Notes: generated by a model from the letters alone, not told the origin. DNA of 18,004 nt from Clostridia bacterium (GCA_017537105.1 JAFWBZ010000357.1:1-18004); one strand, 5' to 3'. Counted from the first letter of the stretch, positions 1-7,312 are shown. Translations and numbers: made by a program.

Positions 1-74
1 CCGTTGACGGCCTTGACCTCGCCGGCATCGGTGAAGAACGAGGTGTGGAGGTCCTTGACCTCAAGAAGTGCCAT
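1..74 (-). CDS. oppD: Oligopeptide/dipeptide ABC transporter ATP-binding protein, N-terminus only (OppD/DppD type)
   Basis: Only the first 24 or so codons are inside the window; the gene runs off the left edge. The visible start reads MALLEVKDLHTSFFTDAGEV and continues KAVNG. This is the standard opening of OppD/DppD ATPases, with the Leu-x-Val-x-x-Leu strand and the aromatic A-loop region before the Walker A motif, which itself lies outside. The ATG at 74 follows a GGGAGG ribosome binding site and starts 13 bases after the stop of oppC, so it is translated as part of the oppBCD operon. In the family this subunit hydrolyses ATP on the cytoplasmic face to drive peptide uptake. Walker motifs cannot be checked here. 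Confidence 0.85.
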   Translation of the reverse strand, partial: MALLEVKDLHTSFFTDAGEVKAVN

Positions 75-87
75 GGTCTGTCCCTCC

Positions 88-1164
88 CTACTGGTTGAGC
101 TTGGGGTCGAACGCGTCGCGCAGGCCGTCACCAAAGAGGTTGAGCGACAGCACGATGAGCGAGATGACGATTGCCGGGATCACCAGGCGGTAGGCGTAGC
201 TGGTGATGCCGTTGAGGGCGTCGGAGGCGAGGCTGCCCAGGGACGGCATGGGGGCGTTGACGCCCAGGCCGATGAACGACAGGAAGCTCTCGGTGAAGAT
301 GGCCGAGGGGATCTGCAGCGCCACCGAGATGAAGATGACGGACATGCAGTTGGGCAGGATGTGCCTGCGGATGATGCGCCCGGCGGGCGCGCCGAGGGCG
401 CGGGCCGCCAGCACGTATTCGTTGGTCTTGATGGACAGGATCTGGCCGCGCACCAGCCGCGCCATGCCCACCCAGTACAGCACGCCGAACACGATGAACA
501 GAGAGATCATGTTCGGGCCGATCTTGCTGAGCGCGCTGCCCTTCAGCGCGCTGCCGAGGATCTGGTTCATGACCACGGAGAGCAGGACGACCATCAGCGT
601 ATCCGGCAGCGAATAGATGATGTCCACGATGCGCATCATCACGATGTCCACCTTGCCGCCGAAATAGCCGGAAATGGAGCCGTAGAGCAGGCCGATCACC
701 AGCACGATCAGGCTGGCAAACAGGCCGACCACCAGAGACACCCGGGCGCCGTAGATCACGCGGATGAAGTAGTCGCGGCACAGCTCGTCGGTGCCGAAGA
801 TATGCGGGAAGATCTCCTGCCCCTCCTCGATGGCCTTCAGCTCGTTCTTGGAGTAGGTGAAGGGCGCCAGGTTCTTGGCGGTCTTGTCGCGCTTGCCGTT
901 GACGGTGATCATCTGCTCGTAGCTGTAGGGATAGAACATCGGCACGACGATGATCGTCACCACCAGGCAGAACAGCACGATCAGACTTGCAATGGCCAGG
1001 GGATTCTTCTTGAGCTTGCGCATGCCGTCGCGGAAGAACGTGGTGGACTCGCGCATGATCTCGTGCTGGGCCTTCTCCTCGTCGGTCGCCCTTTCGAACT
1101 TCTTCAGGTCGATCTGGAGGCTGAGGAGGTTTTTCCGGGGAAGCTTGTCTGCATTGTACGTCAT
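88..1164 (-). CDS. oppC: Oligopeptide/dipeptide ABC transporter permease, OppC/DppC type
   Basis: 358-aa inner-membrane permease. About 60 cytoplasmic N-terminal residues are followed by a first membrane helix (PLAIASLIVLFCLVVTII), an extracytoplasmic stretch, and the BPD_transp_1 domain. The domain opens with the OppC hallmark HIFGTDELCRDYFIRVIYGA (usually HxLGTDxLGRD). The ATPase-docking EAA loop reads EYVLAARALGAPAGRIIRRH. The frame is open up to a TTG at 1182, but the ATG at 1164 is chosen: AGGAGG lies 9 bases upstream of it, and the TTG would sit inside that ribosome binding site. The gene starts 14 bases after oppB and ends 13 bases before oppD. It pairs with OppB to form the peptide channel. 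Substrate class (oligo- versus dipeptide, or another solute) cannot be told from the permeases alone, and no oppA-like binding protein gene is in the window. Confidence 0.93.
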   Translation of the reverse strand: MTYNADKLPRKNLLSLQIDLKKFERATDEEKAQHEIMRESTTFFRDGMRKLKKNPLAIASLIVLFCLVVTIIVVPMFYPYSYEQMITVNGKRDKTAKNLAPFTYSKNELKAIEEGQEIFPHIFGTDELCRDYFIRVIYGARVSLVVGLFASLIVLVIGLLYGSISGYFGGKVDIVMMRIVDIIYSLPDTLMVVLLSVVMNQILGSALKGSALSKIGPNMISLFIVFGVLYWVGMARLVRGQILSIKTNEYVLAARALGAPAGRIIRRHILPNCMSVIFISVALQIPSAIFTESFLSFIGLGVNAPMPSLGSLASDALNGITSYAYRLVIPAIVISLIVLSLNLFGDGLRDAFDPKLNQ

Positions 1165-1178
1165 TTCCTCAGCCCTCC

Positions 1179-2090
1179 TCAATCAAAGGTAATCTTCGGG
1201 TCGACCAGCTTGTACACCAGGTCGCTGAGCAGTGTGGCCACGACCATCAGCACCGCCAGGAAGATCGTGGTCGCCATGATCATCGGGTAGTCCTGGTTGT
1301 TGATGGAGCGCACGAACTCCGTGCCCAGGCCGCCGATGGTGAACACGGTCTCCACCACCATGGAGCCGGTCAGGATGTAGGCCACCATGGGACCGACGTA
1401 GGTGACGACCGGAATCAGCGCGTTGCGGAGCGCGTGCTTGAAGATCACCAGGGCTTCCCGCACACCCTTGGCCCGGGCGGTGCGGATGTAGTCCTGCCCC
1501 AGCACGTCCAGCATGGAGGACTTGGTGAGTCGGGTGATGTAGCTCATGGGATACAGCATCAGCGAAATCACCGGCAGCACGTAGTTGGGATTCGAGGTCG
1601 AGAACACGCCCACCCACTTGAGCTGCAGCGCGAACACCAGCAGCAGTATCGTGGCCAGGATGAAGCTGGGCACCGAGACGAACAGCGTGGTCAGGAAGAT
1701 GATCAGGCGGTCCGGCCAGTGGTTGCGGCAGAGCGCCGCGATCGAGCCCAGTATGAGGCCCAGCACGATGGCGCAGCCCGCCGCCATGCCGCCCAGCTTG
1801 GCGGAGACGGCGAATTTCTCCTGGATGATCTGCGCGATTTCACGGCCGGTTTTCAGCGAGATGCCGAAGTCTCCCCGGGAAAGGTTCTTCAGATAGATCA
1901 GGAACTGCTGTCCCACGGGCTTGTCCAGATTGAACCTCGCCTCCAGCGCGGCCTGCACCGCGGGATCAGGCGCCTTCTCCTTGGAAAACGGGCCGCCGGG
2001 AATCGCGTTCATCGCGAAAAACGTGATGGCCGATATAATGAATACGGTCACCACGGCCAGCAGCACGCGCTTTACGGTGTACTTCAGCAT
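1179..2090 (-). CDS. oppB: Oligopeptide/dipeptide ABC transporter permease, OppB/DppB type
   Basis: 303-aa permease and first gene of the operon. It begins MLKYTVKRVLLAVVTVFIIS, the typical OppB N-terminal helix, followed by the extracytoplasmic segment MNAIPGGPF...LDKPVGQQF. The BPD_transp_1 domain carries the EAA loop DYIRTARAKGVREALVIFKH near residues 200-220. The C-terminus ends in VYKLVDPKITFD, typical of the family. A TTG at 2099 keeps the frame open, but it directly abuts the GAGAGG ribosome binding site; the ATG at 2090 is 9 bases from it and is preferred. The transcript probably starts near 2216, giving a leader of about 125 bases. That leader contains a small GCCGGC-ATAG-GCCGGC hairpin (2110-2125) just before the ribosome binding site. 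Confidence 0.93.
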   Translation of the reverse strand: MLKYTVKRVLLAVVTVFIISAITFFAMNAIPGGPFSKEKAPDPAVQAALEARFNLDKPVGQQFLIYLKNLSRGDFGISLKTGREIAQIIQEKFAVSAKLGGMAAGCAIVLGLILGSIAALCRNHWPDRLIIFLTTLFVSVPSFILATILLLVFALQLKWVGVFSTSNPNYVLPVISLMLYPMSYITRLTKSSMLDVLGQDYIRTARAKGVREALVIFKHALRNALIPVVTYVGPMVAYILTGSMVVETVFTIGGLGTEFVRSINNQDYPMIMATTIFLAVLMVVATLLSDLVYKLVDPKITFD

Positions 2091-2222
2091 CCAAAACAAC
2101 CTCTCTTTGGCCGGCCTATGCCGGCAAGCGTCATCGGGCAGCGCCGGTTCTGCAACGGGAAAGCCCGAAATCCCCTCTCGGACTCGCCCGGAACAACGGA
2201 CACTTCCCCCGATAATATGGTG

Positions 2223-2251
2223 ATTATATCACACGCCTCTCACAAAGTCCA
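2223..2251 (-). promoter_or_regulatory. Sigma-A-type promoter of oppBCD
   Basis: On the minus strand: -35 TGGACT (2246-2251), 17-base spacer, -10 TATAAT (2223-2228) in the extended form TGATATAAT. The -10 lies within a short palindrome, GTGAT-N3-ATCAC (2220-2232), which could be an operator. The regulator is unknown. Confidence 0.7.
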
Positions 2252-2406
2252 CTTTTTGCAACAAACTTAATCAGAAATGCCACGTTCGTCAACATTCAGC
2301 GCGCCCACGGCGGTTTGCTGCAAGTTGCGTCCAGAAATCCTGCATGATTTTCCCATCGCTCCCCGCGCACATAGTTCTGCGGCAGGGCCTCCGCACTCGC
2401 CCGGTA

Positions 2407-2436
2407 TTGCCAAATACATTTGCGCCGTGCTATAAT
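2407..2436 (+). promoter_or_regulatory. Sigma-A-type promoter of the [FeFe] hydrogenase gene
   Basis: -35 TTGCCA (2407-2412), 18-base spacer, -10 TATAAT (2431-2436) preceded by TGC, an extended -10. The predicted transcript starts about 30 bases before the ATG at 2475, so the leader is short. Confidence 0.75.
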
Positions 2437-2474
2437 ATGACAATCACACGCCGGCCCGATTGGAGGGAAACGCC

Positions 2475-3926
2475 ATGACGCCGCTGTTTGATACGGATGT
2501 CCAGGTGCTGAAGCACAAGGTGTTGAAGGAAGTCGCCACGCTGGCGCTGAACGACGCGCTGAGCCCGCAGAACACGCTGGCCATTGCGGAAAAGATCGTC
2601 CCGGACGGCTCCAAGCCCACGCTGCGCTGCTGTATCTACAAGGAGCGCGCCATACTCAACCAGCGGGTCAAGCTGGCGCTGGGCGGTGATTCACAAAACC
2701 CGAATGTGGTGGAGGTCCTCCCCATCGCCTGCGACGAGTGCCCAGTGGACGGCATCGCCGTCACGCAGGCCTGCCGGGGCTGCATCGCCCACCACTGCAT
2801 GAACGCCTGTCCCAAGGACGCCATCACCATCGTCAACCGGCGCGCCACCATCGACAAGGATCGGTGCATCGAGTGCGGGCGCTGCGCCGCCGCCTGCCCC
2901 TACGGCGCCATCCTGAAGCTGGAGCGCCCCTGCATCAAGGCCTGCAAGGTCAAGGCCATCTCCATCGACCCCGAAACCCAGAAAGCCGACATCGATCCTT
3001 CGAAGTGCGTCTCCTGCGGCGCCTGCGTGTATCAGTGCCCCTTCGGCGCGATCTCGGACAAGTCCTTCCTCACAAAGGCCATCGAGATCATCCGAAACTC
3101 CCAGGACAACCGGCGCTATCACACCTACGCGGTCATCGCGCCGTCCATCGCCGCCCAGTATGCCGACATCACCACCGATCAGGTGGTGGAGGGTTTGCTC
3201 AGGCTGGGCTTTTATGAGGTAGCCGAGGCCGCCTGGGGCGCGGACGCTGTGGCCTATCACGAGGCGAGAGAGCTGGTGGAGAAGGGCTTTCTGACCTCCT
3301 CCTGCTGCCCTGCCTTCGTCAGCCTGACCCAAAAGAACTACCCCGCCCTCGCGAATAAGGTTTCCCACAACCCCTCGCCCATGGCCATGATGGCGCTGTC
3401 CATCCGCAAGAAGGACCCGACCGCCGAGATCATATTCATTGGCCCGTGCATCGCCAAGAAGTACGAGACGCTCTACACCCCCTCCGGGGAAGCGGTGCGC
3501 TGCGCCATCACCTTCGAGGAGATGCAGGCCTGGTTCATGGCCGCTGAAATTGACCTGCGCGCATTGCAGGGCGTCAAGCTGACGAAGGCCTCTTCCTACG
3601 GCCGGGGCTTCGCGCGCTGCGGCGGCCTGGGGGACGCGGTGGCGGAGGCCATCCGGGAGATGGACGGCGCGGAGGGATTCGAGCTGCGCTCCGTATCCTG
3701 CAACGGCATGGCGGAGTGCAATGCGGCGCTGCTCAAGGCCTCCCGGGGCATCTTAAAGGAGAATTTTGTCGAGGGCATGGCCTGCGACGGAGGCTGCATC
3801 GGCGGCCCCGCCTGCCTGAGCCACAGCGCGAAAAACCGCTTGCAGTTCCAGAAGTACGAAAAGCTGGAGACCGGCCGGACCATCGCCGAAGCCGTCGGGC
3901 AGTTCGACATGCCCGACAACGCCTGA
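2475..3926 (+). CDS. Monomeric [FeFe] hydrogenase-like protein, group B type, with multiple 4Fe-4S clusters
   Basis: 483-aa soluble protein. Family role: ferredoxin-linked proton reduction or H2 oxidation in the cytoplasm, or H2/redox sensing; group B members are poorly characterised. The N-terminal ~95 residues are followed by Cys-rich ferredoxin-like segments: CRGCIAHHCMNACP (100-113), CIECGRCAAACP (131-142), a lone C-x3-C (153-157) and CVSCGACVYQCP (178-189). The H-cluster domain carries L1 TSSCCPAFV (274-282), L2 GPCIAKK (323-329) and L3 MACDGGCIGGP (435-445). The cluster-ligating cysteines are all present. L2 has Gly where group A enzymes have Met (MPC), and L3 ends GGP rather than GGG, both group B traits. 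The ATG at 2475 is chosen over TTG 2460 because GGAGGG lies 7 bases upstream of it. There is no twin-arginine or Sec signal. It is a single-gene unit, and no hydE/F/G maturase is in the window. Catalytic activity cannot be assumed. Confidence 0.88.
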   Translation: MTPLFDTDVQVLKHKVLKEVATLALNDALSPQNTLAIAEKIVPDGSKPTLRCCIYKERAILNQRVKLALGGDSQNPNVVEVLPIACDECPVDGIAVTQACRGCIAHHCMNACPKDAITIVNRRATIDKDRCIECGRCAAACPYGAILKLERPCIKACKVKAISIDPETQKADIDPSKCVSCGACVYQCPFGAISDKSFLTKAIEIIRNSQDNRRYHTYAVIAPSIAAQYADITTDQVVEGLLRLGFYEVAEAAWGADAVAYHEARELVEKGFLTSSCCPAFVSLTQKNYPALANKVSHNPSPMAMMALSIRKKDPTAEIIFIGPCIAKKYETLYTPSGEAVRCAITFEEMQAWFMAAEIDLRALQGVKLTKASSYGRGFARCGGLGDAVAEAIREMDGAEGFELRSVSCNGMAECNAALLKASRGILKENFVEGMACDGGCIGGPACLSHSAKNRLQFQKYEKLETGRTIAEAVGQFDMPDNA

Positions 3927-4051
3927 CCGCGCGTCTCCACCGGCATTCCGCCGCACTGTGCCGGAGCTTTGCGCCCTTCGACGGCGGAAAACCTTTGCGC
4001 CTTTCTTCCGCCCCCCGGACCGCCGATGCGCCAAAGCAGGGATTTTCGCCG

Positions 4052-4080
4052 TTGCAAAAAGCGGATAGATCGGATATAAT
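4052..4080 (+). promoter_or_regulatory. Sigma-A-type promoter of the tat operon
   Basis: -35 TTGCAA (4052-4057), 17-base spacer, perfect -10 TATAAT (4075-4080). It lies 28 bases upstream of the first tat start codon. This separates tat transcription from the hydrogenase gene, although no convincing terminator was seen between the two. Confidence 0.8.
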
Positions 4081-4107
4081 GGTGCACATAGAAACGGAGA
4101 TGAAATC

Positions 4108-4572
4108 ATGTTCAACATCGGCCTGGGGGAGATCCTTCTCGTGCTCGTGGTGGCATTTGTCATCGTCGGGCCGGACGATCTTCCCAAGGTCGCACGCTGG
4201 CTGGGCCGGCAGCTGCGCAGGCTGCGCACGCTGATCCGCGATATCAAGGCGGAGACCGGCTGGGACGAGGTGGAAAAGGAGGTCCGGGAGGTTCAGCGGG
4301 ACGTCAAACAGACCATGCGGGAAATGGACGTCACCGCGGATCTCAAGGACGCCGTGAAGGACGTTCAGGGCGAGCTCAAGGGCATCTCCCGGGACATGGA
4401 AAAGGACGTGCGGCAGCTGGACCGCGAAATGAAGCAGGACGCCCAGGCGATGGACCGCGAGGTCCGCGAGGCCCTGCGCCCGACGGACGAAGCGCGGCAG
4501 GAGGCCGGACGAGCTGTCGAAAATCTGGAAAGCGCATTGGACGCCGCCAGGGACGCGGCGATGGACAAATGA
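4108..4572 (+). CDS. tatB: TatA/TatB family Sec-independent translocase subunit, TatB-like
   Basis: 154-aa protein of the twin-arginine translocase, which exports folded proteins. The first residues, MFNIGLGEILLVLVVAFVIV, form a short membrane helix with the TatB-type Glu at position 8. They are followed by the Gly-Pro hinge (21-22) and DDLPKVARWLGRQLRRLR, the amphipathic helix with the TatB-style LPxxAR motif. Residues ~52-150 are highly charged and predicted helical, rich in E/D/K/R with regular hydrophobics, consistent with a long cytoplasmic coiled coil. Full-length Escherichia coli TatB is of similar size. GGAG precedes the ATG by 8 bases. The gene lies first in the operon, before tatA, whereas tatA-tatB-tatC is the commoner order. 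It could instead be a long TatA; the FNIG opening and length favour TatB. Confidence 0.85.
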   Translation: MFNIGLGEILLVLVVAFVIVGPDDLPKVARWLGRQLRRLRTLIRDIKAETGWDEVEKEVREVQRDVKQTMREMDVTADLKDAVKDVQGELKGISRDMEKDVRQLDREMKQDAQAMDREVREALRPTDEARQEAGRAVENLESALDAARDAAMDK

Positions 4573-4588
4573 ACGAGGAGGTACGCTT

Positions 4589-4771
4589 ATGAAACTGGGA
4601 ACCACGGAAATCATCCTGATCATCGTATTGGCGCTGGTGGTGTTTGGCGGCGGCAAGATCGCCGGACTGGGCGGCGCGCTCGGCAAGAGCATCAAGGACT
4701 TCAAGAGCGCCGTGAAGGAAGACGAGCCCGAGAAGGATAAGGATTCCGGCAAGGATGAAAAGAAGGCATAA
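4589..4771 (+). CDS. tatA: Twin-arginine translocase subunit TatA
   Basis: 60-aa small translocase subunit that forms the transport-competent assembly with TatC. One membrane helix (TTEIILIIVLALVVFG) has a polar Glu at residue 7, where Gln or Glu is usual. It is followed by the FG hinge (19-20) and the amphipathic helix GGKIAGLGGALGKSIKDFKS with the SIKDFK motif typical of TatA. The tail is short and highly charged, repeating D/E/K. GAGGAGG lies 7 bases before the ATG, and the gene begins 16 bases after tatB. Its last 17 bases overlap the proposed start of tatC, which suggests coupled translation. Confidence 0.92.
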   Translation: MKLGTTEIILIIVLALVVFGGGKIAGLGGALGKSIKDFKSAVKEDEPEKDKDSGKDEKKA

Positions 4772-5678
4772 GGCGCAGGCGGGCGAACTGTCCGGCGCGA
4801 GCATCCCCGAAGGCGCACAGCCCGCGGACGTGGAAACTCCCGATGTCGTCGCGCCCGAAGCCGCAGAGAAAGCGGCGCCCGTGAGCGACGCCGCTTCCTC
4901 CACTCCGCAGGGCGACGGCGCCGGATCGCCCGAGCCGCAACAGGGCGAAGCTGAAGAGGCTCCGGAGGAGGCGCTTTCCCTGCGGGACCACCTGCTGGCG
5001 CTTCGCAAGGTGATCGTCGTCTGCGTCGCCGCCGTCGGCGTCGCCTTTTTGGCGTCCTTCTATTTCATCATCGACCCGCTGATGCAGTGGATCACCGCGC
5101 CCATCGAGGCACGGGGCGTTCAGGTGATCTACACCGCGGTGAGCGAGGCGCTGACGACGAAGCTGAAGGTCGCCCTCGTGACGGCCGTCGTCATCGCCTT
5201 TCCGGTGATCATCTGGCAGGTATGGGGGTTCATCAAGCCCGCGCTGTATCCCAGGGAGCGGCGCTCCTTCCGCATTTTCTTCTTCTTCGCGCTGGTGCTG
5301 TTTCTGATCGGCATCGTGTTCTGCTATGCCTCGGTGTTCTTCCTGGCGATTGACTTTTTCATGGTCTCCGGCGAGGGACTGGCGACGCCGATGCTGTCGC
5401 TGGACAAGTACATCAACTTCCTGTTCGGCTTCCTGCTGCCCTTCGGGGTGGCCTTCATGCTGCCGGTGTTCATCTACATCACCACCCGGGTGGGCCTGAC
5501 CACGCCGGAGATGCTGATCCGCAAGCGCAAGTATGTCATCCTGGGCATCTTCGTGCTCGCGGCCATCCTCACCCCGCCGGACGTGGTCTCCCAGATCATG
5601 CTGGGCATTCCCATGCTGCTGCTCTATGAGGTGGGCATACTGGTCTCCCGCACGGTCAAACGGAAGGAACGGGCGTAG
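4755..5678 (+). CDS. tatC: Twin-arginine translocase subunit TatC with acidic N-terminal extension and altered conserved residues
   Basis: 307-aa frame. TatC is the membrane receptor for twin-arginine signal peptides. The usual TatC core starts at about residue 75 (SLRDHLLALRK) and has six hydrophobic segments up to SRTVKRKERA. Conserved landmarks present are PALYPRERR (163-170), LDKYINF and ILTPPD (271-276), and the closing YEVGI. Three departures are visible. Residue 82 is Ala where ELR normally supplies Glu15 (E. coli numbering). Residue 235 is Met where FxxP-region Glu170 is expected. Residues 1-74 are an Ala/Glu/Pro-rich, acidic extension absent from standard TatC. Glu168, the Glu103 equivalent, is kept. 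The ATG at 4755 overlaps tatA and has only AAGG nearby as a ribosome binding site. A GGAGGAGG at 4964-4971 stands 8 bases before CTG 4980, so a shorter product cannot be excluded. Confidence 0.88.
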   Translation: MKRRHKAQAGELSGASIPEGAQPADVETPDVVAPEAAEKAAPVSDAASSTPQGDGAGSPEPQQGEAEEAPEEALSLRDHLLALRKVIVVCVAAVGVAFLASFYFIIDPLMQWITAPIEARGVQVIYTAVSEALTTKLKVALVTAVVIAFPVIIWQVWGFIKPALYPRERRSFRIFFFFALVLFLIGIVFCYASVFFLAIDFFMVSGEGLATPMLSLDKYINFLFGFLLPFGVAFMLPVFIYITTRVGLTTPEMLIRKRKYVILGIFVLAAILTPPDVVSQIMLGIPMLLLYEVGILVSRTVKRKERA

Positions 5679-5696
5679 GCCGGGACAAGAAAAATG

Positions 5697-5741
5697 CCGG
5701 GGCGGAACCACATTGCGTGTGTTCCGCCCCGGTATTATTTT
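5697..5741. terminator. Bidirectional terminator between tatC and cbiO
   Basis: Perfect 11-bp arms, 5697-5707 (CCGGGGCGGAA) and 5722-5732, followed on the plus strand by TATTATTTT. An A-rich AAGAAAAAT stretch before the left arm gives a U-rich tail in the minus direction. It sits between the two convergent operons and can serve both. Confidence 0.85.
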
Positions 5742-5755
5742 GGAAAATCTCCCTG

Positions 5756-6475
5756 TCACAGGCGCTGCAGGCACAGGGGCAGCTCCATGCGGTGGGCCTC
5801 CAGCAGCGCCCGGTCCCGCAGGATGGCCTCCGCCGGGCCGTCGGCAACGACGTGTCCACCGGAAAGCAGGAGCACGCGGGAGCAGGTGTCCAGAATCATG
5901 TCCAGATCGTGCGAGGCGATCAGGCGGGTCTGTTCCATTCGGCCGATGGCGCGAATCACCGTGCGCCGGTTTACGGGATCCAGCGTCGCGGAGGGCTCGT
6001 CCATCAGAATCACCGAGGGGCGCATGGCCAGTATGGTGGCGATGGCCGCCATGCGCTTTTCGCCGCCGGAGATCTTGTGATTGTAGCGATTCCGCAGGGC
6101 CTCGAGGCCCAGCTCCGCCAGCACCTCGTCGGCCCGGGCCTCCGCCTCGGCCCGGGGCATGCCGTAGTTGCAGGGGCCGAACACCATGTCCTCCAGCACC
6201 GTGGGCATGAACATCTGGTTGTCTGAATCCTGCAGCACATAGCCCACCCGCCGGCGCACTTCCGCCAGGTTTTTCTTCTCCACCTCGAGGCCGTCTACGC
6301 GGAGGGAGCCGTTGTGGGGCAAAAGTCCCAGCACCAGTTGCATCAGGGTGGACTTGCCCGCGCCGTTGGCGCCAATCAGCCCGACGCACTCTCCCGCATG
6401 AATGGAGAGGCTCAGCCCCTCCAGCACGGGGACGCCACGCTCGTAGGAAAAGCCCACGTCTTCAAAGACGATCAT
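5756..6475 (-). CDS. cbiO: ECF-type cobalt/nickel transporter ATP-binding protein
   Basis: 239-aa ABC ATPase, the energising subunit of the CbiMQO importer. In order: A-loop Tyr11, Walker A GANGAGKS (35-42), Q-loop Gln82, signature ISGGEKR (135-141), Walker B VILMDEP (155-161), and switch His189. All are intact. ECF ATPases characteristically have the YVLQDSDNQ Q-loop context seen here (79-87). The reading frame is open far upstream, into a 655-codon frame, but that part is the out-of-frame shadow of cbiQ and cbiM. The ATG at 6475 has GAGG 8 bases before it and sits 5 bases after the cbiQ stop, so the two genes are translationally coupled. It is the last gene of the operon, followed by the shared terminator at 5697-5741. 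Confidence 0.92.
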   Translation of the reverse strand: MIVFEDVGFSYERGVPVLEGLSLSIHAGECVGLIGANGAGKSTLMQLVLGLLPHNGSLRVDGLEVEKKNLAEVRRRVGYVLQDSDNQMFMPTVLEDMVFGPCNYGMPRAEAEARADEVLAELGLEALRNRYNHKISGGEKRMAAIATILAMRPSVILMDEPSATLDPVNRRTVIRAIGRMEQTRLIASHDLDMILDTCSRVLLLSGGHVVADGPAEAILRDRALLEAHRMELPLCLQRL

Positions 6476-6480
6476 GTCCG

Positions 6481-7284
6481 TCACCTCACGAAGAGGCCGC
6501 CCAGCAGCCTCGGCAGGTCCACGCCGCGCGCCAGCGCGATGAATGCGGCGGATGTCGCCATGTAGACGGCGCTGTCCCGCCGGAAGGGTGGAATGGCGAC
6601 GTAGTGAAAGTGGTCGTGAAAGCCCCGCAGCAGCATGGCAGAGTAGAGCTCCTGGGCGCGGTCCATGCTGCGCAGCAGCAGCTGTCCCAGAAACGAGCCC
6701 CAGGCGGAGATGTGCAGGCCCCGCTGCCCCGGCGCGCGCAGTGCATAGGCCTGGGACATGGCGGAAACCTCGTCCACCAGCACGCCCACATAGCGATAGG
6801 TCAACAGCAGCAGCGTCACCAGCACGCCCGGCACGCGCAGCCTGCGCAGCGAGGCGCACAGCGAATCCATCCGGGTGGTGGCCACCAGCAGGAAGGACGC
6901 CATCAGCGCCAGCACGCCCTTGAGCATCAGCGTCAGCATGGAAATCACGCCGCCGGGCACGGCGACAGTTCCCACGCGCAGCGCGACCGCGCGGTCCAGA
7001 AACGGATTGGCCACGCCCACCGCGCACACCAGCGGCAGAATGACCCGCAGCTTGTAAAAACAGGTGGACACCCGGATGCCGGACAGCTGAAACAATGCCA
7101 GCGGATAGAGCAGCATCGCGAACAGTCCGGTCAGCGCATACTTCGGGAAGGACATCACCGCCAGGATGTAGCCCACCGCCACCAGCAGCTTGGCCAGCGG
7201 ATGAAGCCGGTGCACCGGCGAATCCTGTGCGGCCAGCTCCTCCATTGCGCGGAGCTCCCGGCCCGCCCTCAAAACCCTGTCCAT
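6481..7284 (-). CDS. cbiQ: ECF-type cobalt/nickel transporter transmembrane protein CbiQ
   Basis: 267-aa membrane T-component that couples the CbiO ATPase to the metal-binding subunit. A short N-terminal segment ends in DSPVHRLHPLAKLLVA, the usual CbiQ entry into helix 1; further hydrophobic helices follow to about residue 170. The two coupling helices carry ALRAPGQRG (181-189) and the AMLLRGF motif (216-222), within SMDRAQELYSAMLLRGF. These docking motifs are the family signature. The ATG at 7284 has AAGGGG about 11 bases upstream. An ATG at 7245 with GGGAG 8 bases before it is a workable alternative and would drop 13 residues. It lies between cbiM and cbiO, and the 75-base gap to cbiM contains a hairpin. 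Confidence 0.9.
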   Translation of the reverse strand: MDRVLRAGRELRAMEELAAQDSPVHRLHPLAKLLVAVGYILAVMSFPKYALTGLFAMLLYPLALFQLSGIRVSTCFYKLRVILPLVCAVGVANPFLDRAVALRVGTVAVPGGVISMLTLMLKGVLALMASFLLVATTRMDSLCASLRRLRVPGVLVTLLLLTYRYVGVLVDEVSAMSQAYALRAPGQRGLHISAWGSFLGQLLLRSMDRAQELYSAMLLRGFHDHFHYVAIPPFRRDSAVYMATSAAFIALARGVDLPRLLGGLFVR

Positions 7285-7312
7285 AGAATTCCAAACCCCT
7301 TGTGACAGCGGC

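Larger units (their letters stand above)
2091..2474. other. Divergent intergenic region (384 bases) between oppB and the hydrogenase gene
   Basis: It holds the minus-strand opp promoter and a long opp leader on the left, and the plus-strand hydrogenase promoter on the right. About 150 bases between them (2252-2406) show no reading frame, riboswitch or terminator that I can support. The only local structures are the short GCCGGC hairpin at 2110-2125 in the opp leader and a 13-base near-palindrome GTGATTATATCAC at 2220-2232 on the opp -10 box. Confidence 0.7.

Noticed and set aside
4..1290. 428-codon open frame on the plus strand opposite oppC
   Set aside because: It has His/Asp/Glu/Arg/Gln-rich, non-protein-like composition and is antisense to a clearly recognisable permease; a GC-rich shadow frame.
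3940..4012. Possible terminator after the hydrogenase (CCGGCA/TGCCGG and GGCGGAA/TTCCGCC inverted repeats)
   Set aside because: Stems are 6-7 bp with loops of 13-16 bases and no T-run follows; too weak to call.
2475..5678. Idea that the hydrogenase is a Tat substrate because it lies next to the tat operon
   Set aside because: Its N-terminus (MTPLFDTDVQ) has no twin-arginine signal or hydrophobic stretch, and the tat genes have their own promoter.
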